Shown piece by piece: positions 52,649 through 59,235 of a stretch of DNA of 64,000 bases. The notes beneath the pieces were generated by a model. That model was not told the DNA's origin and did no database searches. It worked only from the letters and a program-made list of their open reading frames with translations. Every line of letters begins with the position of its first letter. Position 1 is the stretch's first letter. Both the position numbers and the translations under genes were made by a program. Location: NCBI GenBank assembly GCA_009777775.1, contig WRLE01000003.1, positions 1-64,000 of the forward strand. The letters are read 5' to 3'. Source of the stretch: Oscillospiraceae bacterium. GTDB lineage: Bacteria; Bacillota; Clostridia; Oscillospirales; Oscillospiraceae.

Positions 52649-55600
52649 TTATACCTCCTCGTATGAAAACGCTTCCATGTATTCACGCCATGGGTAGTTT
52701 GTTGTTTCATCAATGCGCTCGTATTCTTCATTAAAAGATATTTCTGGAAGATAGCCGTACATTTGTCGCAATGTGGGGTCGCCGTTGGAGCCAGCGAACT
52801 TCCGCTCGCATTTAATAGTGACGGTTTTTGAGAAGAAAGCTATAGAAACTTTAATTGAAAGCTGCGCCTTTCCTACACATTTGCCTGTGCTAAACTCATA
52901 AGTAAGATCTAGATACAGCTCAATGGAAGCAGTGATTAAACCAAGTACACTGACTTTGCCACCCACCCTGAAATAGCCTGTTAAGGACGCGTCACCTTTT
53001 TCCATGCGAAAATAAATCCCAGCCATGGCATATACGGAGCCAGAAGCTACACCGAAATTCAAAGCAAGTGTTGCACCGAACTCAAATGATGCCTCCAATA
53101 CCTGGACACCGCTGGGATCGATGGTGATTCCGAAGAAGCCACCGCCACCGAGGCATAAAACAGACAGGTTGAATGGTTGTTCTCTACGACAAAATGCAAA
53201 GCGCACGCTTAGTGGCTCTCCAATGAAGGGAACGGTAAACCCAGCGGTGAGACTGAGGTTTGATAAACTCATGACTCCAATGCAGATGGCAGGTAACGAT
53301 ATGGTGAAACCTGCATCGATGCCCTTTGCGCTTATATCAAGGTATGGCGGGTCTGAAAAACCGTCGAGGGGGATCAAATCCTTCAGGACTTCCACAAAAC
53401 CGAGTACACCCATGAATTTTATGTCCGACAACAGCACGTCAACACTGGTCTTTGCCGCGCTGTCCACTGTGAATTCGATTTTTTCAAAGCTCAGTTCGAT
53501 GAAAGTTGCCGGTGCAATCAGCACTAAGTCGAAATGTTTCAAGCTGCATACAACACTGATTTTCGGGCTGGAAGTGCCATTTTTCTTTACCTTTGCTTCA
53601 ACGGAAACTAGCAAACCTTTAGTATCATTAGCGCGAAATAGGGGATTAGTAGTATTGGGCCAGCTTTGGATCTCGGGATTCCAATCAAAGCGGGTGGTGA
53701 GCTCCTCACCTGTGAGCGACTTGACAAGATCCACAATTCCGCTATTTAGCACTTCCTCGACTGCTTTTAGTGCAGACATAGCGACATTTTTCGGTGCACC
53801 GTCCAAGAGGTCGAGGGAAGCTAGTTTTTCTTTGAAATCGGAAATGCTTGTTTGGAGCTTGTCGAGCTTAGTACTTAGCGCATTAGGATTCTTTAAAGCA
53901 CTATCAATATTTGACGGGCTGCCTACTATTGCAAACAAATCAGTAACCAATGCTTCCCCTGAGTTTATGAAACTTGGTATTTGAATCAACTGTGATAGCA
54001 GCTGCTTTAGCTTGCAAACAATGATTAAGATTGATTGCTTGATGCCGGCGGGGATTGGAACACCATTAGTCTCGGCATTGGCAGCATTTTCTAGAGCAGT
54101 TATTTTGCTCGAATAGGATTTATTTGTTAAGAAGCTGGTGAGACTCTCAAAGCTCGACAAAGGCAAATTTATTATTTCGTTGTTGATGTTTATAAGGTTG
54201 TCTATGGCTGCATTAATAGGATTCATTTGATTTACGGGATATGCTAGAGACTGAAGCTTGATGTCTTCTAAAGTTTCCTTGTATGCAAGAAGAGCTCCTT
54301 TTGAGATATTCATCGCCTGAGATTTGGCTTCAGAAGCGAGTTCGAGGAGTCTACTCAGGTCGCCGATAAAACTATCCACCTTACTTGCTACTTCTGTAAC
54401 GAACTTTGGTATTTGCTTTTTAATCCCTGCTGCACCGCTCGCTCCTTTTATAATAGCACCCAATGGTATGCAACCAAAAAGCAAGGGGAGGGGGATGTCG
54501 AATAAATATTCTACGTTTTCTTCATAGTCTTCTAAAACAGGAAAACCGGCACCTGAAGGTATATTTCCCCTCATAAAACTCGATACATCGTTCATTACCG
54601 GTCCAGCGAAGCGTGACAAAGCCAAAGGTTTCAAGTTTGGTTGAATGAAGCCTCCTGATTTGTCGCCCTGTTTTGAAAAGTCCAATAATGGTCTTCTGGA
54701 ATATGGATCAGCATTAATATCAACGAAAACTTCTCCGATGTTTCCGCTACTGCCAAAGTCGTTTTTAAGATAGTCATCGTTAAAGGTGAGCTTGTTGTAG
54801 TCTTGACTTCCTGATAAATTGGCAATGGCATCGATTCGAGCTTCGATCTCCTCTACTTGGGGAATCCATAACGGCCTGGTTAAGTTTTGGCTGTAGATAC
54901 CGAGTGTGGAGTTTTTTACTTGGTTGTTATTTTCGATTTCTTCGGTATAACCGCTGAAACGCATGGATTTTACTTGAACGGAAGTATCGCCAGGTTTGTC
55001 CGGTTTAGCTAGTGCAACCCGTTGATAATTTAACTCCGCTGTGTTGTAGAGGAATCCTTTTCCACCTTGTTCATGCTGCTTTTGGTATTCGTCACGAGCT
55101 ATTTTTGTGGATTTGATAGCATCATTATATGCTGGTGTTCCTCCATTATTTCTCGCAAGTGCTTGCATACTGTCAACGAATATCATTGGTATATCGAAGG
55201 TAACACGCCTTCCTTCCAAGTCTATGGCAGAGCATTGGAATTTAAATATTTCACCACCCACATGGGGCCAAAACATTTGCTGACCAAGAGATTCATTGTT
55301 TTTTGTAATTGAACTTTTTCCATTGTTTGGTTGGTCAAGATCCGGGGTCACTTCCGTTAGTAGCTTTACTCTTTTAAATGGAAACTTCCTTGCAAGATTG
55401 TCATTACCATTTTTCACATTGACAAACAAATTATCATCATTGTATAAACGTTCTTTTTCGTTAACTACAAGATACATTCGTTGATGGAGATATGCAGAAT
55501 AATCGGATCTTTCATTTAAACCGAATTTTCTTTCGCTTACCTTGATTAGAGATACGCGGTGTCCAAAGGGATATAAGAACCCACGGTAAACAACCCGTAC

Positions 55601-57808
55601 AAAATGGTCGCGTCCCATGGTAGCTCGATGTGACCATTGCATAAGGCTAAAATAATTTGAATCCCATGCACCTCGAAGCTCTAGCCAACCACCCAAAGGA
55701 GAGAGCATTAATGTATTTGTATCAAGGGGGATAGGATTATATGGCTCTGGAAAATTCCCCATACCAGTATTTGAAGTCAAATGTGCAATCTGATAACGGT
55801 CAAAGTTATCTAGAGCCATACGAAATGGGATGATAGTTGACGCAGGGAATCCGATAGAGCCAGGATAGTCGCTTTTCATGGGTATGAGCTTTCCGTCTGT
55901 GGACATTGCAGCTTCTTCTCCCAGTCCAGATAATGCCCAAGTAACCCTGGTATTGCGCTTTGGGTCTGGATAAGGAGATAAAATTTCATTTCCATCATCG
56001 TCAGGTGCAACCATGCGCATATGAAAGAGTTCGGTATTATTTGTAAAGTCTGATGTTGATTGTATAAGAGCATGACGCCATCGAGCGTTTTCATTGGGTG
56101 AGAGAATCATGCGCCAAGGCATTTCAATAGCTGTGGTTGTTGCTCCAGGCAGCTCGGTGCTGGTGGAAACATTGAGGGGTAGCTCTTGACAAGCACGTAG
56201 TATCCCCTCAAGAGTATATTCGATGTCTCGATAACCTCGGGGAACGATAAAGACTAGACGAGATTCATGGGCTATGCGAGCCTGTATGGGAGGGAGAGGT
56301 TTTTCGCTATCAATTGGTTCGTTAGCATATTTAGGGTTATTATCGTCGATTTCTTTGTTTTCGAAATTAGAATTCTGTGGTTCAGTTTGAAAGAATACCC
56401 TCTCTCCAAAGGACTGGGGAGGCATATGCAATATCAAATAAGCGTCTTGGCTATTGTTACTTCTGCGGAGCTGAGGAATAGCATTAGTACCAATATTAGA
56501 TACAATCGTCATGTTTCTAGTTTCAATGCGAAATACGGCCAGGTCTTCTTGCCTGACCACCGCTTTGCCTGGACGGGTTTCATCGAAAATATTTCTTACG
56601 TGGTGTTCAGGCCCAACCTCCAGTTGAGAAAAGTGTATTTTATTGCTAGTACCTGCCACTCTCCAAGCCATGTAGAGTTTGCCGTTATATTCCGCCAGAG
56701 CAGGCGCGTCCGTGGTCGTGTGAGATGATGAAATCGGACGACGGGTTGTCCATCTTTGATAGACTGGTAAGCTATTTCCACTGGGATCTGTATCAATATG
56801 ACTAAATTCATTTATTCTATATGTGGATTCATATATGGAAGTATTTGTACTGTTTTTCCAAACCATATATATGTCTTTATATACAGGGTCAAAGACTTGG
56901 GAATGTGTCCAATACTTTGAATATGAAGCTATTGCGGGTCCATTGGTAGTGGCACCTTCATTGGGTATGTTTTTATGAGCAGTCCACATATCAGGTTCAT
57001 TAACTGATAATCCTGAAAAAGACCCATACCATATATCATTATCTCCGCTGCCTTTCCATGCAAGGAGGAGTTTGCTCTTTGCTTCAATTTTTTTGTTTGA
57101 TTCATTGTACTCATATTCATCGTATACTGACAATGCGGGTTTGTCAGATGTGTTTGCAAAAAATTTATCTAGCATACCAAGATTTACTATGTTGCTTACA
57201 GAGGGGGTTGAGTATGGAAAGAGATTTGCTACAAAAATCGCAGTACCAATCGGGTGCTTCCACGCCATATAAAGGTACGCATTATGAGAAGCTAAAGCCG
57301 GTGTATGCGAGCTGGTTTCGCCTGTTGCGATTTGGTTTTGCCATCTAGTGCCATTAAACCATGCAAAATATATTTTTGAATCGGTTTGCCTCCAAGCCAT
57401 ATAAAGCCTACCTGAATTCTCATCTACAGCAAGGGTAGGGCTACTTGCAGTTGCATACGCTTGTCCATTTGGCGGATTCCAGCTGGGATCTCCGATTGTT
57501 TTAGGTGCTGACCAGCTGTTTCCATCAAAAGTCGATATCCAGATTCTTTGGTCAACTCCGCTCCCTTTGTATGCCATATAAAGTTTGCCTTTAAACTCAG
57601 CTAAAGCTGGACCATGAGTAGTGTTGATATAGTCGTGGGTCAGCTTTCCATGTGTCCATGAGCTTTGGTAAATTGCCAGTTCAGGTACTGGTAACGGTGC
57701 ATTCGAATCAATTAATCTCTCGAGATATTCATTTTTTGATACTTGGATACCTTCTATATTTTTCATGTAACCAAACATATCTGCGCTAAATCTGGGCGAT
57801 TCAGCCAT
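52649..57808 (-). CDS. Giant protein A of a two-gene cassette, N-terminal six-repeat propeller (1719 aa)
   Basis: A 1719-residue protein, no signal peptide. AAGGAGG precedes the ATG at 57808. Residues 67-397 hold six repeats of the type PALAxxxGKLYMAW..IxxSxFxGxxW (from 67, 123, 169, 223, 290 and 368), resembling lectin or sialidase-like beta-propellers. The middle includes WLELRGAWDSNYFSLMQWSH and FVRVVYRGFLYPFGHRVSLI. A helical, coiled-coil-like part (about 1130-1400, e.g. LLELASEAKSQAMN) follows, then a Gly-rich beta region near the end (LGGGGFFGITIDPSGV, LTGYFRVGGKVSVLGL) and a C-terminal acidic tail. Gene order and one-base spacing tie it to giant B. The function is unknown. Confidence 0.82.
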   Translation of the reverse strand: MAESPRFSADMFGYMKNIEGIQVSKNEYLERLIDSNAPLPVPELAIYQSSWTHGKLTHDYINTTHGPALAEFKGKLYMAYKGSGVDQRIWISTFDGNSWSAPKTIGDPSWNPPNGQAYATASSPTLAVDENSGRLYMAWRQTDSKIYFAWFNGTRWQNQIATGETSSHTPALASHNAYLYMAWKHPIGTAIFVANLFPYSTPSVSNIVNLGMLDKFFANTSDKPALSVYDEYEYNESNKKIEAKSKLLLAWKGSGDNDIWYGSFSGLSVNEPDMWTAHKNIPNEGATTNGPAIASYSKYWTHSQVFDPVYKDIYMVWKNSTNTSIYESTYRINEFSHIDTDPSGNSLPVYQRWTTRRPISSSHTTTDAPALAEYNGKLYMAWRVAGTSNKIHFSQLEVGPEHHVRNIFDETRPGKAVVRQEDLAVFRIETRNMTIVSNIGTNAIPQLRRSNNSQDAYLILHMPPQSFGERVFFQTEPQNSNFENKEIDDNNPKYANEPIDSEKPLPPIQARIAHESRLVFIVPRGYRDIEYTLEGILRACQELPLNVSTSTELPGATTTAIEMPWRMILSPNENARWRHALIQSTSDFTNNTELFHMRMVAPDDDGNEILSPYPDPKRNTRVTWALSGLGEEAAMSTDGKLIPMKSDYPGSIGFPASTIIPFRMALDNFDRYQIAHLTSNTGMGNFPEPYNPIPLDTNTLMLSPLGGWLELRGAWDSNYFSLMQWSHRATMGRDHFVRVVYRGFLYPFGHRVSLIKVSERKFGLNERSDYSAYLHQRMYLVVNEKERLYNDDNLFVNVKNGNDNLARKFPFKRVKLLTEVTPDLDQPNNGKSSITKNNESLGQQMFWPHVGGEIFKFQCSAIDLEGRRVTFDIPMIFVDSMQALARNNGGTPAYNDAIKSTKIARDEYQKQHEQGGKGFLYNTAELNYQRVALAKPDKPGDTSVQVKSMRFSGYTEEIENNNQVKNSTLGIYSQNLTRPLWIPQVEEIEARIDAIANLSGSQDYNKLTFNDDYLKNDFGSSGNIGEVFVDINADPYSRRPLLDFSKQGDKSGGFIQPNLKPLALSRFAGPVMNDVSSFMRGNIPSGAGFPVLEDYEENVEYLFDIPLPLLFGCIPLGAIIKGASGAAGIKKQIPKFVTEVASKVDSFIGDLSRLLELASEAKSQAMNISKGALLAYKETLEDIKLQSLAYPVNQMNPINAAIDNLININNEIINLPLSSFESLTSFLTNKSYSSKITALENAANAETNGVPIPAGIKQSILIIVCKLKQLLSQLIQIPSFINSGEALVTDLFAIVGSPSNIDSALKNPNALSTKLDKLQTSISDFKEKLASLDLLDGAPKNVAMSALKAVEEVLNSGIVDLVKSLTGEELTTRFDWNPEIQSWPNTTNPLFRANDTKGLLVSVEAKVKKNGTSSPKISVVCSLKHFDLVLIAPATFIELSFEKIEFTVDSAAKTSVDVLLSDIKFMGVLGFVEVLKDLIPLDGFSDPPYLDISAKGIDAGFTISLPAICIGVMSLSNLSLTAGFTVPFIGEPLSVRFAFCRREQPFNLSVLCLGGGGFFGITIDPSGVQVLEASFEFGATLALNFGVASGSVYAMAGIYFRMEKGDASLTGYFRVGGKVSVLGLITASIELYLDLTYEFSTGKCVGKAQLSIKVSIAFFSKTVTIKCERKFAGSNGDPTLRQMYGYLPEISFNEEYERIDETTNYPWREYMEAFSYEEV

Positions 57809-57876
57809 AAGCCATTTCCTCCTTATAGTTTGATTTTGCAAGTTGATATTTTTCACTCTTTTCAATTAGACAATTC

Positions 57877-57905
57877 ACTATACTCCTCTAGTCCAAATTA
57901 TGCAA
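57877..57905 (-). promoter_or_regulatory. Promoter of the giant gene cassette
   Basis: On the minus strand TTGCAT (57905-57900), 17-nt spacer and TATAGT (57882-57877), 69 bases before the ATG of giant A. Confidence 0.55.
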
Positions 57906-58047
57906 GATAAAATTGTTTTTAGGTGAATGATTTTACAATACAAAAAAATATGGCGAAATTACAAAACATAGTAATTGTTACATAAAGCGTTATTCATTGG
58001 GAGGCGGTGACAGTTAGATTTAAATAAATAGCAATTTCGGTGTGATA

Positions 58048-58100
58048 AGATTCTTCGCTGGCGCTCTTAAATGACACGGTGAGTGCGTACGAAATATTCA
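58048..58100 (-). repeat. Copy of the GTGTCAT-AGCGAAG element
   Basis: On the minus strand: GTACGCACTCACCGTGTCAT, TTAAGAGCGCCAGCG, AAGAATCTTA. It stands just left of the 22-nt direct repeat that bounds the following segment. Confidence 0.75.
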
Positions 58101-58126
58101 CTATAATGGAACATTCCTTGGAAAAT

Positions 58127-58154
58127 TGAACATGGGGACGGTTCTTTTGTTCAC
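58127..58154 (+). repeat. GGGGACG-type repeat, copy 2
   Basis: TGAACATGGGGACGGTTCTT followed by TTGTTCAC. It overlaps the last base of the left 22-nt repeat. Confidence 0.65.
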
Positions 58155-58173
58155 AGATTTAGCAGTTATCGTG

Positions 58174-58202
58174 TTGATATTGTGACCGTGATGTAATACA
58201 AT
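58174..58202 (+). promoter_or_regulatory. Promoter of the RelB-like antitoxin
   Basis: TTGATA (58174-58179), 17-nt spacer and TACAAT (58197-58202), 30 bases before the ATG. Confidence 0.65.
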
Positions 58203-58231
58203 GAAGATGCGATTTTTTGGAGGTGACAGTT

Positions 58232-58504
58232 ATGAAAACTACACATATTAACATCAGAACCGATGTCGAAACTAAAAGTAAGGCACAAAAAATATTTAAG
58301 TCGCTTGGTCTTGACATGTCAACAGCAATAAATATGTTTCTGCTTCAAACTGTGAGATTAAATGATTTGCCGTTCGTCTTATCTACTAACGCTAAACCAA
58401 GTAAAAAACCAAGGGAAGAAATGTTTGGTTGTTTGCGTGGAGAATACAAAATAGCTGATGATTTTGATGCACCTCTTGACGATTTCAAGGAGTACATGGA
58501 ATGA
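58232..58504 (+). CDS. RelB/DinJ family antitoxin
   Basis: A 90-residue protein with a ribbon-helix-helix N-terminus, MKTTHINIRTDVETKSKAQK, followed by IFKSLGLDMSTAINMFLLQT, the standard RelB/DinJ pattern. The C-terminal half (RGEYKIADDFDAPLDDFKEY) is acidic, as needed for toxin binding. GGAGG stands nine bases before ATG 58232; an upstream GTG-type extension is not needed. Its stop overlaps the ATG of a PIN-domain gene that is now broken. It normally acts as repressor and toxin inhibitor. Confidence 0.87.
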   Translation: MKTTHINIRTDVETKSKAQKIFKSLGLDMSTAINMFLLQTVRLNDLPFVLSTNAKPSKKPREEMFGCLRGEYKIADDFDAPLDDFKEYME

Positions 58505-58721
58505 AGTTACTGTTAGATACGCATGTCGCATTATGGCTATTTAATGAGCATGAAACATACCCACCTCTGTCAGGGAACAACTGCTTGACGAAACAAACGA
58601 ACTGTATATTAGTGTTGCTTTAGCTTGTGAGATTTCAATCAAACATAGCCTAGGAAAACTGCCTGAGTTTCAAGGCGGTGTAAACGAACGACATGGTTTG
58701 TACCTTCGAGATACCCCGTGA
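58501..58721 (+). pseudogene. Frameshifted, truncated PIN-domain toxin
   Basis: The ATG at 58501 overlaps the antitoxin stop. It encodes MKLLLDTHVALWLFNEHE, the first PIN motif with its Asp, then shifts frame near 58565; the next frame continues as LLDETNELYISVALACEISI and KHSLGKLPEF, and stops at 58721 before the later acidic residues. The intact PIN protein at 63061 shows the same order (LLDTHVFLWA, SSISAYEITIKHRLGKLPG), which supports the call. Without the C-terminal half the nuclease cannot be active. Confidence 0.8.
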
Positions 58722-58768
58722 CCTGTAACCCATTATCACAGAATAACAACAATCTCCAAAATTTGCTA

Positions 58769-58797
58769 TTGCATTTGAGCGCAATATGATGTATAGT
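58769..58797 (+). promoter_or_regulatory. Promoter of the structured leader RNA
   Basis: TTGCAT (58769-58774), 17-nt spacer and TATAGT (58792-58797). The expected start, about 58804, is the first base of hairpin 1 of the RNA. Confidence 0.55.
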
Positions 58798-58803
58798 AAA
58801 ATC

Positions 58804-58878
58804 GTAGCGAGAGCTACAAAGACCTTAATGGGGTGCGGATGGCTTTCGAGCCGCCGCGCCCCTTAGACCATTAAAGGG
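58804..58878 (+). ncRNA. Candidate structured leader RNA with tetraloop hairpins
   Basis: Hairpin 1, GTAGC-GAGA-GCTAC (58804-58817), has a GNRA loop. Stem A pairs CCTTAATGG (58823-58831) with CCATTAAAGG (58868-58877; one bulged A). Inside, stem B pairs GGTGCGG (58832-58838) with CCGCGCC (58854-58860), capped by GGCT-TTCG-AGCC (58841-58852) with a UUCG loop. The 3' strand of stem A contains AAAGG, the ribosome site of the frame at 58886. No known riboswitch class fits as far as I can judge. Confidence 0.6.
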
Positions 58879-58885
58879 TTAATAT

Positions 58886-58954
58886 ATGCAACGTGTCATG
58901 GTTTTTATTGATTTTGAAAATTTTAACATTGCTTTGATCAAATCATCATCTTAA
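58886..58954 (+). pseudogene. Truncated NYN-domain (LabA/DUF88-like) reading frame
   Basis: A 22-codon frame reading MQRVMVFIDFENFNIALIK, the typical start of NYN-domain ribonucleases (hydrophobic strand, then the catalytic D-x-E-N-x motif), after which it stops. AAAGGG lies nine bases before the ATG and is part of the RNA stem described above. The rest of a NYN protein (normally over 150 residues) is not found in any frame downstream. It is a decayed gene or, less likely, a leader peptide. Confidence 0.55.
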
Positions 58955-59076
58955 ATGAAGATTTTTTTGATTCATGTCTACGAGCATAGTGATTTTTGGT
59001 ATTTTCGTGTCAACATGGTGCAAAGTGAACTAAAGTGCCGCCTGGATTATCCAACCGAGCGGCAATGAATTTTCCA

Positions 59077-59140
59077 TACCTCATACCTGTACCAAAGCGA
59101 GCATCCAAACGGATGCTCGCTTTGGTACAGGTATGAGGTA
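59077..59140. repeat. Perfect 30-bp hairpin with 4-nt loop
   Basis: The left arm 59077-59106 (TACCTCATACCTG...GCATCC) and the right arm 59111-59140 are exact complements with AAAC between them. There is no T-run. The inner part GCGAGCATCC/GGATGCTCGC resembles the tRNA-Leu terminator at 42087. Confidence 0.92.
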
Positions 59141-59235
59141 CACAGAGGTAGGAGGTACAGTAGAACGTAGATGGAACATTCCTTGGAAAATTACGTCATA
59201 TTCATTGTTACAATATTAAAAGTGAGGTTAATATT

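Larger units (their letters stand above)
58106..59192. mobile_element. 1.09-kb segment bounded by a perfect 22-nt direct repeat
   Basis: The same 22 bases, starting ATGGAACATTCC and ending TTGGAAAATT, occur at 58106-58127 and 59171-59192. Between them lie an antitoxin gene, a broken PIN toxin gene, a structured RNA, a truncated NYN-domain frame and a perfect hairpin. No integrase or transposase is present. The repeat could be the footprint of an insertion (target duplication or attachment site) or of duplication; the palindromic GGAACATTCC part is also a possible protein site. Confidence 0.5.

Noticed and set aside
53025-53984. A 319-codon plus-strand open frame inside giant gene A
   Set aside because: It lies wholly antisense to the giant gene, has no ribosome site and has Ser/Thr/Pro-rich composition typical of a shadow frame.
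48097-57808. Giant genes considered as NRPS/PKS, Rhs/Tc toxin or phage tail genes
   Set aside because: No condensation, adenylation, carrier or ketosynthase motifs, no Rhs YD-repeats and no neighbouring phage structural genes.
58804-58878. Structured RNA considered as fluoride, c-di-GMP, preQ1, THF or ZTP riboswitch
   Set aside because: The conserved core sequences of these classes as I know them are not present.
58955-59068. A 37-codon frame (MKIFLIHVYEHSDFWYF...) right after the NYN stub
   Set aside because: No ribosome site of its own and no recognisable family; could be debris of the NYN gene but I cannot align it, so it is not annotated.
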